A stretch of 64,000 nt of DNA from Sphingobacteriales bacterium 50-39 (GTDB taxonomy: Bacteria > Bacteroidota > Bacteroidia > Chitinophagales > Chitinophagaceae): assembly GCA_001898505.1 (NCBI GenBank), contig MKTZ01000008.1:1-64000 (forward strand), written 5' to 3'. Made by a program: the position numbers and the translations under genes. Each line of letters begins with the position of its first letter. Position 1 is the first letter of the stretch. The notes beneath the pieces were generated by a model, which saw nothing but the letters and a program-made list of their open reading frames with translations, did no database searches and was not told the origin of the DNA. Of the stretch, positions 1-8,306 are shown one piece after another.

Positions 1-909
1 GTTCCTGTGAGTTGGACGCTGTTGGTCGGCAGGGTGATGGTAACATTGGAGCCTGCGCTGACCGTGAATACAGGAGCCAGGTTGACCTGTAGCGTCATTT
101 GGGCAGAGGCTGTTTTGCCGGATGCGCTGGTAATGGTCACTTGAAATACGTAGGTGCCTCCGATGGCATTGCCAATGGTGGCGGTGCTGGTGCTGCCGTT
201 GGTGATAGTAGCCAGGCTGGGGCCGCTGACCTGTTTCCATGCCCAGGAGGCGATGGTCTCGTTCTGGAGGGTGGCGGTACCGGTGATCTGCGCGCTGTTA
301 GTGGGCAGGGTGATGACGACATTGGGGCCTGCACTGACGGTGAATACGGAAGTCACTGGTGCAGGATTGACCGTCACCGTCATCTGGCTCGAGGTGGAAG
401 TACCTGTAGAGCTGGTGATGGTGACCTTGAAGACATAGCTGCCTGCTATCACGCCGCTGATGGTAGGGGTGATGGTGCCGCCGTTGGTGATGGTGGCCGT
501 ATTGGGACCGCTGACCTGTGTCCAGGCAGTGGAAGCGAGGGTCGTATTTTGTACGGTAGCGGTTCCTGTGAGTTGGACGCTGTTGGTCGGCAGGGTGATG
601 GTAACATTGGAGCCTGCGCTAACGGTGAATGTGATGACCGGGGCGGGATTGACCGTCACCGTAACCTGGGCGCTGGTGGCCTGTCCTACATTGTCCGTAG
701 CGGTGAGTTTGAATACATAAGTTCCCTGCGCCAGTCCGCTGACAGAGCTCGAGGCGGCTTTGGCATTGCCGAAAGTGGCTGTATTGGGGCCGCTGACCTG
801 TGTCCACTGGTAGCTGGCGATGCTGCCCGTGGTAGAGGCCGAACCGGTGAGTGTTGTGCTGCTGGTCGGCAGGGTGATAGTGACATTGCTGCCTGCGCTG
901 ACCGTGGGG
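1..909 (-). repeat. Tandem PKD-module repeats, about 280 bp period
   Basis: The start of each module (coding for VSAGSNVTITLPTNS-like sequence) recurs near 909, 632, 352 and 70, giving a period of about 280 bp or 93 residues. The copies at 1-68 and 562-629 are almost identical at DNA level (one or two differences across about 65 bp), which implies recent duplication or gene conversion within the gene. Confidence 0.8.
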
Positions 910-1805
910 GGCGCCTGGGTGGTAGTACTGCCGTTGTCGATGACGACATTATCACCGCTGCGTTTGTATTGCAACAACCATTGGTAAATATTTTGTCCCG
1001 CGCTGTTGGTGATACCGGGTATACCCGGGGCTCCATAGGTCGGTCCCCAGCCTCCATGCCCCGAGGCGTTGAAGATGGTTTCCAGGGCTTGCGGGTTGGC
1101 GCCTCCGCTGTTGATCTGGTTGACCCAGGCGACGGTGGCCGACTCGGGGACCGTGGGGTCGTTCAGGTTGTGTGTAGCCCATACCGGCACGTGGTACTTG
1201 ATAATTTGAGCTACGGCACCCGGACTGGGAGAGGCGGCTCCGGCTACTACTACTACGCCGGCAATCCGGTTGTTGCTGGTAGAGCCTGCATAATCCCAGG
1301 TGATACCGCCGCCCATGCTCAAGCCCGTCATGTATATCTTGGAAGCGTCTACGCGGTAGTTATTTATACAGTAATTGATCAAGTCGTTGAGGGCTGTGAC
1401 CTGGTCAGCCCAACTGGGCCATTGGTTGAACTGGGGAGAAACGACGATGAATTCGAAGGATTTGCCGTTGACGGTGACCGGGTCGGGGAAATTAGCGTTT
1501 ATCCCATAGTTCACCTGATTGTTGATCTGCATGGGAGGACCGTTCCTCAGCACGGCGGGCAGGGCGGCGGCGCTGCCGTTGCCTATCTCGCCTATCCCAT
1601 GGATGAAGATGAGAAGCGGGTAGCTTTGGCTGCCGCTGTTGTAGCTGGCGGGCAGAGAGGTATAGAAACCTCCAATAAAGTTGTCGATCGTAGTGGATGC
1701 ATGGGCCGTCAGCGTACGCTTTTGGGCGTGAAGGAGGCTTGGTACCAGGAGGGTAACTGCCAGGCACAGCGCTGCCGCGCGAAACAGTTTGTACAGTTGT
1801 TTCAT
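1..1805 (-). CDS. Secreted alpha/beta-hydrolase esterase with C-terminal PKD-like repeats (partial)
   Basis: The gene starts at the ATG at 1805-1803 and runs off the left edge without a stop, so the C-terminus is missing. The N-terminus is a signal peptide (MKQLYKLFRAA, then a hydrophobic stretch ending LLHAQ). A catalytic alpha/beta-hydrolase domain follows, with the oxyanion motif HGIGEIG near residue 65 and the nucleophile elbow GLSMGGG near residue 160. This matches the poly(3-hydroxybutyrate) depolymerase/phospholipase-carboxylesterase type of secreted esterase. From about residue 300 there are tandem PKD/Ig-like modules, each opening VSAGxNVxITLP and containing W(T/K)QVSGP; three are complete and a fourth starts at the window edge. 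Such modules usually help secreted enzymes bind polymers or reach the type IX secretion system. The substrate is unknown. The large open frame on the opposite strand (99-1820) is a shadow of this gene. Confidence 0.85.
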   Translation of the reverse strand, partial: MKQLYKLFRAAALCLAVTLLVPSLLHAQKRTLTAHASTTIDNFIGGFYTSLPASYNSGSQSYPLLIFIHGIGEIGNGSAAALPAVLRNGPPMQINNQVNYGINANFPDPVTVNGKSFEFIVVSPQFNQWPSWADQVTALNDLINYCINNYRVDASKIYMTGLSMGGGITWDYAGSTSNNRIAGVVVVAGAASPSPGAVAQIIKYHVPVWATHNLNDPTVPESATVAWVNQINSGGANPQALETIFNASGHGGWGPTYGAPGIPGITNSAGQNIYQWLLQYKRSGDNVVIDNGSTTTQAPPTVSAGSNVTITLPTSSTTLTGSASTTGSIASYQWTQVSGPNTATFGNAKAASSSVSGLAQGTYVFKLTATDNVGQATSAQVTVTVNPAPVITFTVSAGSNVTITLPTNSVQLTGTATVQNTTLASTAWTQVSGPNTATITNGGTITPTISGVIAGSYVFKVTITSSTGTSTSSQMTVTVNPAPVTSVFTVSAGPNVVITLPTNSAQITGTATLQNETIASWAWKQVSGPSLATITNGSTSTATIGNAIGGTYVFQVTITSASGKTASAQMTLQVNLAPVFTVSAGSNVTITLPTNSVQLTG

Positions 1806-1917
1806 GTAATGACTTTTTGATAGGTTTGGATAGGCAAAGAGGTATAGCCAGCCTTTACAGCTTTTTCTATGGCAAGGGGTAGAGGGCGAAAAATTTCATT
1901 GGAAAAGGTGACTGTAG

Positions 1918-1948
1918 AAAAAACGGCCTGCTACAGTGCGTTGTAGGC
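1918..1948 (-). terminator. Probable intrinsic terminator of icd
   Basis: On the minus strand, GCCTACA pairs with TGTAG-(CA bulge)-GGC around a six-base loop and is followed by CG and then six T. It lies about 85 bp beyond the icd stop and before the esterase start, the right place to end the icd transcript. Confidence 0.5.
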
Positions 1949-2031
1949 TGCCAAATTCATGCCAAATACACTAAGAAAAACACCTAATATTTTCATATTT
2001 ATTTTCTTAATCTGACGGCTGGGAGCAGGTT

Positions 2032-3483
2032 CTACTGGCCCTGAGCAAGGGAATAGGCTTTCTTGTCTCCCCACATATTGAGGAGCTCCGAGGAGCATAT
2101 TTTAAAATCACCGCTGAGGCTGACATAGAGACCCAGGACGTCCTGCTGGTTGAGGGGTGATCCGTCGATGCTTTCAAACCGGACATTGTATTGGTTTACC
2201 AGGTTTGTATAGACCGAGCCGGTGGGCCATACCTGTGTGCCCCTGTTGCTGATATTGATGAGGTTGAACTTTACCCCTGCATGACGCTGGCAGCGTTTGG
2301 CGATGTTTTCGGGCTGTTCGGAGCTTTCGATAAAGAGGTCCACCCCGACGATGAACTCCTTCTGCATTTCTTCCGACACCATCATCTCATTGCGGGTGAG
2401 TTTGAAGGCCGTCTCTGTGACCGGCATATTGGGCAGCAGCGGCTTGGCCATGTGTTCCGGCGTTTTGCCGAAATTTCGGATGATGGCGGCGGCAAAGTCG
2501 GTGGTATTGAGAGAGGGGGTGCTTTTATCCCCAAAATCACCTGTGTGTATGCCTTGTTCCAGCGTGTACAGCAAGGCGTTCTCGATGATCGCTGCGTTTT
2601 CCATCAGGCCCAGGTGGCGCAACATGGATATACCGCTGAGCAGCAAGGCCGTAGGATTGGCTATGTTCTTTCCCGCAATGTCCGGGGCCGTGCCGTGTAC
2701 GGCTTCAAAGATGGCGATATGATCGCCGATATTGGCTGATGGTGCGAACCCAAGTCCGCCGACCAGTCCCGCGCAGAGGTCGGAGATAATATCGCCTTGC
2801 AGGTTGGTAAGCACTACTACGTCGAAGTCCTGGGGGCGGACCACCAGCTTCATGGCCAGGTCGTCCACGATGATATCGTCGGACTTTAATTCCGGGTATT
2901 CTTTGGCTACTTCCTGGAAGCATTCCAGGAAAAGTCCATCCGTCAGCTTCATGATATTCGCCTTGTGGCCGCAGGTGATGCGACGGGCTCCCTTTTTCTT
3001 GGCCATTTCGAAGGCATACTTGATCACCTGGAGACTGCCCGGACGGGTGATAAAACGGCGGCTAAGGGCCACGTCCTGGGTCAGCATATGCTCGATGCCG
3101 CCATAGGTATCTTCGATGTTTTCGCGTACGATGGTGATGTCGATGGGGATACCCGCCTTGGAAAATACCGTGTCGACCCCGTGCAGGGTCTGGAAGACCC
3201 TTTTATTGGCATAGGTATTCCAGGTCTTGCGGGCTGTTACGTTGACGCTCTTTACTCCTTTGCCTTTGGGTGTTTCCATGGGACCTTTGAACAGCATTCC
3301 CAATTCTTCGATGGTATGCTTGGCCTCCGGTGTCATTCCATTGGAAAAGCCCTTGTCAAACACCCACTTACCCATGTCGACAAAAATATATTCGAGCTGT
3401 ACTTTCCCGGCGTTGAAAATATTCAATACTGCATCCATTATTTCCGGTCCGATGCCATCTCCCTTTGCGACTGCGATCTTCAT
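2032..3483 (-). CDS. icd: NADP-dependent isocitrate dehydrogenase (Thermus-like long form)
   Basis: It oxidatively decarboxylates isocitrate to 2-oxoglutarate in the TCA cycle, in the cytoplasm. The 483-residue protein starts with the family's MKIAVAKGDGIGPEIM nucleotide/substrate loop. It has the substrate segment around TIVRENIEDTYGGIEH, the metal-binding region with DLAMKLVV and TNLQGDIISDL, and the cofactor loop EAVHGTAPDIAGKNIANPTA. The extra C-terminal domain of about 140 residues (from about residue 345) is typical of the roughly 480-500 residue type found in Thermus and Bacteroidota rather than the 415-residue E. coli enzyme. The gene is monocistronic and divergent from apaG. A TAATTTTG match to the -7 consensus lies upstream (minus strand, 3514-3507), but I see no good -33 partner. 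NADP rather than NAD preference is inferred from the family. Confidence 0.93.
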   Translation of the reverse strand: MKIAVAKGDGIGPEIMDAVLNIFNAGKVQLEYIFVDMGKWVFDKGFSNGMTPEAKHTIEELGMLFKGPMETPKGKGVKSVNVTARKTWNTYANKRVFQTLHGVDTVFSKAGIPIDITIVRENIEDTYGGIEHMLTQDVALSRRFITRPGSLQVIKYAFEMAKKKGARRITCGHKANIMKLTDGLFLECFQEVAKEYPELKSDDIIVDDLAMKLVVRPQDFDVVVLTNLQGDIISDLCAGLVGGLGFAPSANIGDHIAIFEAVHGTAPDIAGKNIANPTALLLSGISMLRHLGLMENAAIIENALLYTLEQGIHTGDFGDKSTPSLNTTDFAAAIIRNFGKTPEHMAKPLLPNMPVTETAFKLTRNEMMVSEEMQKEFIVGVDLFIESSEQPENIAKRCQRHAGVKFNLINISNRGTQVWPTGSVYTNLVNQYNVRFESIDGSPLNQQDVLGLYVSLSGDFKICSSELLNMWGDKKAYSLAQGQ

Positions 3484-3549
3484 ATGATGAATTTTATGTC
3501 CGGCCGCAAAATTAGGCTGAATTTGATTATTTTTAATGAAAATTGGCAG

Positions 3550-3936
3550 ATGGCAAACAAGATCTCAGAAGGCGTGGAAGTAAGCGTGGAGACGTTTTAC
3601 CAGCCGGATTACTCCAACCCTCTTTCGGGAGAGTATATGTTTGCCTATCGCATCACGATCGAGAATCATAACAATTTTTCTGTCAAGCTGCACCGCCGCC
3701 ACTGGCATATTTTCGACAGCAATGGCAGCTACCGGGAGGTCGAAGGCGAGGGAGTGGTTGGCGTTCAGCCCATCCTGAACCCGGGGGAGCGGTATCAGTA
3801 TGTCAGCGGCTGTAATCTCCGGACAGAAATGGGCAAGATGTTCGGCTGTTATACCATGGAGAACCTCAACAACAAAAAAACCTTCGAGGTCAATATTCCC
3901 ATTTTCGAGATGATCGTGCCTTTCAAGATGAATTAA
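3550..3936 (+). CDS. apaG: ApaG family protein (Co2+/Mg2+ efflux protein ApaG)
   Basis: This is a 128-residue single-domain protein of the ApaG/DUF525 family, an immunoglobulin-like beta sandwich. Characteristic segments are YRITIENHNNFSVKL, RRHWHIFDSNG, VEGEGVVGVQPILNPGE and YVSGCNL. I chose the ATG at 3550 because the family starts just before this point; the longer upstream frame runs antisense through icd. ApaG is linked genetically to Co2+ resistance and Ap4A levels in enterobacteria, but its molecular role is unsettled. It stands alone between icd (divergent) and a small lipoprotein gene. Confidence 0.92.
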   Translation: MANKISEGVEVSVETFYQPDYSNPLSGEYMFAYRITIENHNNFSVKLHRRHWHIFDSNGSYREVEGEGVVGVQPILNPGERYQYVSGCNLRTEMGKMFGCYTMENLNNKKTFEVNIPIFEMIVPFKMN

Positions 3937-3983
3937 CATTTTTTAGTGCAACGCTGTGGTTTCGGGGTTTGTCAAAGGTATAG

Positions 3984-4000
3984 ACGAACCTGAGGTTCGT
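3984..4000. repeat. Short palindromic hairpin, ACCTGAGGT core
   Basis: ACGAACC and GGTTCGT form a perfect 7-bp stem around TGA. It lies between apaG and the lipoprotein gene and is followed by TTGAT, a poor terminator tail. Hairpins with the same core but different arms occur at 29745-29761 and (opposite orientation) 13433-13449. Confidence 0.55.
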
Positions 4001-4021
4001 TTGATATAACCCCAGCAATCT

Positions 4022-4354
4022 ATGAGAAAGAGCATATTATTCCTTTTTGCGGCAGTGCTGGCCCTGACCGCCTGCCAAAAGAACTCCATTCAACCAAGCA
4101 ATGCGGAGGTGACAGGCCGGGTCCTGTATGGTGGTGATCCGGCTGCGGATGGCATGGGCTATTACATCATGACGGACAACGATCATGAAGCTCTGAGCCC
4201 GCAAAATCTTCCCGCTGAATTCAGGCATGCCACCGTGAATGCGCATGTGGCCATCCGGTATTTCGATACAGGCACGACCTTGAGGTTGGGGATGGCCCCC
4301 CCGGGTGCAACGGGTCCCCGCATCATCGTCCTTCGGAGCATCCGGACCTTATAG
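4022..4354 (+). CDS. Small lipoprotein, function unknown
   Basis: The 110-residue protein has a lipoprotein signal: MRKSILFLFAAVLALTAC, with a lipobox ending LTAC and Cys18 as the lipidation site. The mature part has no domain I recognise; it contains a VTGRVLYGGDPAADG stretch that could be a small beta-sheet domain. It is convergent with the OPT transporter gene, only 22 bp away. It is a plausible outer-membrane or periplasmic lipoprotein of unknown role. Confidence 0.7.
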   Translation: MRKSILFLFAAVLALTACQKNSIQPSNAEVTGRVLYGGDPAADGMGYYIMTDNDHEALSPQNLPAEFRHATVNAHVAIRYFDTGTTLRLGMAPPGATGPRIIVLRSIRTL

Positions 4355-4376
4355 GGAGGCTCCCGGGAGGCGTCTT

Positions 4377-6431
4377 TTATAAGGATGAAGATTTTTCCTG
4401 GGAGGTCGCCACCCTGTATAGGACATATCCCATCACCACAAAGAATACTATCCCCAGCGCATAATAACCATTCTGGCTAAGCGCTTTCGACAAGGACTCT
4501 TCCAGGCTGAGCTTTTTAAGGAAATCGACCACTTTATCCGGTATGTTGAGGAAGGCGAAGATGACCCCCATCAGGGCTCCTCCGGCTACGAGTCCTGTGG
4601 CGAAGAGATTGCCTTTTTCCAGGTCTTCCTCCCCTTCTTTGCCAATGATACCTTTTCTCTTTTTGACTTTATCGGCAAAGCCGCGGATGACGCCTCCGAT
4701 GTAGATGGGCAGGGTTGTAGAGATGGGCAGGTAGACACCGATGGCGAAGCTGAGGGCACGTACGCCGCAGAGTTCCATTACCAGGGCGAGGAAGGCGCCG
4801 GCCAGCACGAAATTCCAGTCAAGCTTGCCGCCTTGTATGCCTTTGATCAGAGTGGCCATCAGCGTAGCCTGGGGGGCGCTGAATGTGGCGCCGATGGCGT
4901 GTTGGACGCCCTGGGCCTTTAGGGCTGTATTTGGGATGTCCAGAATTTTTATCGTAAAGCCGACCGCCAGCGCCGAGACGATGACGCCGATGAAAAGCGC
5001 CAGCTGCTGATATCTGGGTGTCGCACCCACGAGGAATCCTGTCTTCAGATCCTGGGAGGTGCCTCCCGCGTTGGAGGCGGCGATACATACCATTCCGCCC
5101 ACTACCAGGGCCATGGCTTCGTATCCTTTACCACCCCAGCCTACGGCCAAAAATATCAGGCAGGTGCCCATGATCGTGGCGATGGTCATACCCGAGACGG
5201 GGCTGTTGGAAGATCCGATGAGCCCAACGATGCGGGACGCCACGGTGACGAAGAAGGCGCCGAAAACGAGGATCAGCACGCCGATGAGCAGGCGGCTGAA
5301 AAAATTATGTCCGGGAATGATGCTAAGACAGGCGATGAGAAGTACCAGGCCAAGACTGCCGAACAATACCACTTTAAGCGAAAGGTCCTTTTCGGTGCGC
5401 AGGCGGCTGTCCGTCCCTTTTTCTTTTACGGATCCAATGCTTTCTTTAAAGGAGGATACGATGGTCGGGATGGTCTTTATCAGGGTGATGAGGCCGCCCA
5501 TGGCTACGGCTCCGGCGCCTATCTGCCGGATATAAGCGCGGTAAATGGCAGAGGCGGGGTCTGTGAAGGTTTGCGTGATGGGGTCCCAACCGCCGGGACC
5601 GCCGGCCGTATGAATGTCTTTCAGGAATCCCAGTTTTACTTCCTGAAGGGCGATGGTCAGGGGGCTGACCAATGATGCCAGCAGGGGCTGCAGGACGAGC
5701 CAGCTGAGTACGCTGCCGGCTACCAGCGTACCGGCGATGCGGGGACCGACGATGTAACCCAGACCCATGTATTCGGGGGTGATGTCGGCCGATACCTGGG
5801 CGGAGGGGAAGATCTTGTTCAGGGACCTGGATTTTACCGTATCGTAGATGGGTGTCTCGGCAATGACCTTGAACATTTTTTGGAACAGGGCATATACAAA
5901 GGCGAACCCGAGTCCCTGGAAGGCTGTACGGGCAAAGCTTCCACCCTTCTCGCCCGCGATGAGCACAGAAGCGCAGGCTGTTCCTTCCGGATAGGGAAGG
6001 GTCTCGTGTTCTTTTACGATGAGGCTTCGGCGCAAGGGTATCATCAGAAGGGTGCCCATGATGCCGCCGAAGATCGAGAGGATAAAGATGACGGCATAGT
6101 TGAAATAGTCGGCTGATTCCGCGTTGGACAGGAAGAGGAATCCTGGCAGGGTAAATACCACACCTGCTGCGATGCTTTCGCTGGCGCTGCCCGTGGTCTG
6201 GATGATGTTGTTCTCCAATATGGTGGTCTTGAAAAGCCTCCGGCCCAGGGTGATGGCGAGTACGGCAATCGGTATGGAGGCCGATACGGTGAGACCCGCC
6301 TTGAGGGCCAGGTATACGGTGGAGGCGCCGAAGAGGATGCCAAAGAGGCTGCCCATCAGCACCGCCTTGAAAGTAAATTCCTTCATCTGTGTATCTGCAC
6401 TGACGAAAGGTTGGAACTTTTTTTCAGCCAT
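4377..6431 (-). CDS. OPT family oligopeptide transporter
   Basis: This 684-residue, very hydrophobic inner-membrane protein belongs to the OPT family of proton-coupled transporters for small peptides or metal chelates. Visible family features are the early GSLFGILFGASTVYLALKAG segment, ETLPYPEGTACASVLIAGE (a hallmark of the bacterial OPT group), YMGLGYIVGPRIAGT, and about 14-16 predicted membrane segments. It lies 18 bp downstream of the POT transporter gene on the same strand, so the two are probably one transcript for peptide uptake. Whether the substrate is peptide or metal-siderophore cannot be told from sequence. Confidence 0.9.
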   Translation of the reverse strand: MAEKKFQPFVSADTQMKEFTFKAVLMGSLFGILFGASTVYLALKAGLTVSASIPIAVLAITLGRRLFKTTILENNIIQTTGSASESIAAGVVFTLPGFLFLSNAESADYFNYAVIFILSIFGGIMGTLLMIPLRRSLIVKEHETLPYPEGTACASVLIAGEKGGSFARTAFQGLGFAFVYALFQKMFKVIAETPIYDTVKSRSLNKIFPSAQVSADITPEYMGLGYIVGPRIAGTLVAGSVLSWLVLQPLLASLVSPLTIALQEVKLGFLKDIHTAGGPGGWDPITQTFTDPASAIYRAYIRQIGAGAVAMGGLITLIKTIPTIVSSFKESIGSVKEKGTDSRLRTEKDLSLKVVLFGSLGLVLLIACLSIIPGHNFFSRLLIGVLILVFGAFFVTVASRIVGLIGSSNSPVSGMTIATIMGTCLIFLAVGWGGKGYEAMALVVGGMVCIAASNAGGTSQDLKTGFLVGATPRYQQLALFIGVIVSALAVGFTIKILDIPNTALKAQGVQHAIGATFSAPQATLMATLIKGIQGGKLDWNFVLAGAFLALVMELCGVRALSFAIGVYLPISTTLPIYIGGVIRGFADKVKKRKGIIGKEGEEDLEKGNLFATGLVAGGALMGVIFAFLNIPDKVVDFLKKLSLEESLSKALSQNGYYALGIVFFVVMGYVLYRVATSQEKSSSL

Positions 6432-6449
6432 ATATATCTTTTATGGGGG

Positions 6450-8132
6450 TTAGGCCTCGCCTGTTTTTTCACGGACGATGCGATTCAAGGATTTGATGCG
6501 GCTAAAGATCAGGACGCTGCCGATGGTGCCGGCGACGAACCAGATGATAAAAAACACCCTTTTGTCGGTGAACTTGTCCCAGGAACTGGTCATCAGTCCG
6601 GCGAATTTTCCGCCCAGGGACATGGTAAGGAACCAGCCGCCCATCAGCAGCGAGGTCAGCCGGGGTGGCGCCAGCTTGGATACCAGCGAAAGGCCCATGG
6701 GGCTTAGGAATACCTCGGCTACGGTGACCAGGAAATAGGTGCCCCAGAGCCAGGCCGGCGATACCTTATAATGATAGATGGAAGAGACAGACATGACGGC
6801 GAATATCATCCACAGGGAGGACAGGCCGGAGATAAAAAGGGCGATGCCGAATTTTTCGGGAGTGGTGGGTTCCAGCCTTCTTTTTCTCAGCCATCCAAAG
6901 AGGAGGACCAGCAGGGGAGTAAGGGTCACGATAAAGAATGGGCCGATGGACTGGAACAACTCGGCATTGGCCAGCTTTTGCGGCTGATCCTGCGGTGGCC
7001 ATTGTTCCCTTGGTACATTATTATAATAGGGGTCTGGTCCCAACGTTTTTATCTCGTGGCCACTGGCGTCCGTGACGGGCATCAGGTGCTCGTCCAGGCT
7101 ATCTGTTGTTCGCGGAGTAGTCGTTACCGTCTCCATGAGGCCCATGAAATTGGCTCCTTTGCTTATTATCGATGAATGCAGGGTCCTGTCCGTATGGCGT
7201 TGGGCCCAGAGAGAATAGGCGGTAAAATTCTGGTAGAACAGGGACCAGAAGATGACGCTGGCCGCAAAGATGAAGAGCAGCGCCCCGATGCCTTTCTTAT
7301 CCTCTCCTTTGGCCTTGACCCAAAGCGAGATAAAATAGCCGATGACGGGTATGCAGGCAAAGATAAAGGCGTCATTGGAAGGTTTGCCCATCAAGGTCGT
7401 GTGAAAAAGTGCGGACGGTACTCTATAGCCGATGTAAGCCGCGATGATGGCCGGAAGGAATACATAGAGACTGATCCTGGACAGTGGCATATCTTCGGGT
7501 TGGGCCGGCTTGAGCACATTCCCTTCGCGGATTTTTGAGAGGTTGAGGCCGAAGGTGATCAGGGCGATGATCATACCGACCCCTGCCGCGCCGAAGGCAT
7601 AGCCCCAACCGTATTTGTTGCGGAGGTAGGCGGCTGCGAAATTGCAGAGGAGGGCACCGATGTTGATGCCCATATAAAATATGTTATAGGCATTATCCTT
7701 CAGGGGTTTCAGGTCTTCCCTATTATATATATTACCCAGGAGGGTGCTGATATTGGGTTTGAAAAAGCCATTGCCGACAATGACCAGCCCCAGGGAGACA
7801 TACATCGTCGTATCGCCCGGGAGGGTCAGGCCCAGGTAGCCGGCGGCGAGGAGGGAGCCTCCGATGAAAATGGACTTGATATAGCCCAGGTAGCGGTCGG
7901 CAATGAGCCCGCCTATAAAGGGGGGCAGCCAGATCAGGGCAATAAAGGTCCCCGTGATGTCGGCGGCGGTGCTGGCGTCCATGCCTTTACCGCCTTTCAG
8001 CCGGCTGTCCATGAGATAGATGAGTAGGATCCCGGCGATGAGATAATAAGCAAAACGCTCCCACATTTCGGTCAAAAAAAGAACATATAACGCTTTGGAA
8101 TGCTTGCCAGTCCGGGTGGAGGGTTGACTCAT
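6450..8132 (-). CDS. POT/PTR family proton-dependent peptide transporter
   Basis: This 560-residue MFS protein of the peptide:H+ symporter (POT) family imports di- and tripeptides across the inner membrane. It has the signature E-x-x-E-R-F near the start (LTEMWERFAYYLIAGILL) and the PTR motif region GNGFFKPNISTLLGNIY. The usual 12 segments are present, plus a long polar insertion between the halves (about residues 310-375). The C-terminal GTYFLVTVAEVFLSPMGLS is also typical. It is the first gene of a probable operon with the downstream OPT transporter. Confidence 0.93.
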   Translation of the reverse strand: MSQPSTRTGKHSKALYVLFLTEMWERFAYYLIAGILLIYLMDSRLKGGKGMDASTAADITGTFIALIWLPPFIGGLIADRYLGYIKSIFIGGSLLAAGYLGLTLPGDTTMYVSLGLVIVGNGFFKPNISTLLGNIYNREDLKPLKDNAYNIFYMGINIGALLCNFAAAYLRNKYGWGYAFGAAGVGMIIALITFGLNLSKIREGNVLKPAQPEDMPLSRISLYVFLPAIIAAYIGYRVPSALFHTTLMGKPSNDAFIFACIPVIGYFISLWVKAKGEDKKGIGALLFIFAASVIFWSLFYQNFTAYSLWAQRHTDRTLHSSIISKGANFMGLMETVTTTPRTTDSLDEHLMPVTDASGHEIKTLGPDPYYNNVPREQWPPQDQPQKLANAELFQSIGPFFIVTLTPLLVLLFGWLRKRRLEPTTPEKFGIALFISGLSSLWMIFAVMSVSSIYHYKVSPAWLWGTYFLVTVAEVFLSPMGLSLVSKLAPPRLTSLLMGGWFLTMSLGGKFAGLMTSSWDKFTDKRVFFIIWFVAGTIGSVLIFSRIKSLNRIVREKTGEA

Positions 8133-8248
8133 GCTTTAAAAGTATTGGCACCTAAAATACAGATAAATCCTATACGGGGAGCCGGTAGAGCTGTTTATAT
8201 GGACAAAACCCCCAAACGACGTGTCGGGTCGGTGATAACGGGGGGAGG

Positions 8249-8281
8249 TTGGCCGGTGGTAAAATTCTTTTTCGAAATTTG
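8249..8281 (+). promoter_or_regulatory. Candidate promoter for purD
   Basis: TTGG at 8249-8252, a 21-bp spacer and GAAATTTG at 8274-8281 (one mismatch to TAnnTTTG) resemble the Bacteroidota primary-sigma promoter. The purD ATG follows 25 bp downstream. Confidence 0.4.
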
Positions 8282-8306
8282 CTTATGAATCTCGAATTTC
8301 GGGCCC

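Noticed and set aside
99-1820. Long plus-strand open frame of 573 codons
   Set aside because: It is antisense to the PKD-repeat esterase. The product is Gly/Arg-rich nonsense without domains, while the minus frame has a signal peptide, hydrolase motifs and PKD modules.
2965-3549. Upstream extension of the apaG frame
   Set aside because: It runs through icd antisense. The ApaG family begins at the ATG at 3550.
4355-4376. G/C-rich palindromic stretch between the lipoprotein and OPT genes as a terminator
   Set aside because: CTCCCGGGAG is self-complementary but leaves no loop, and the T-tract is weak. Not convincing enough to list.
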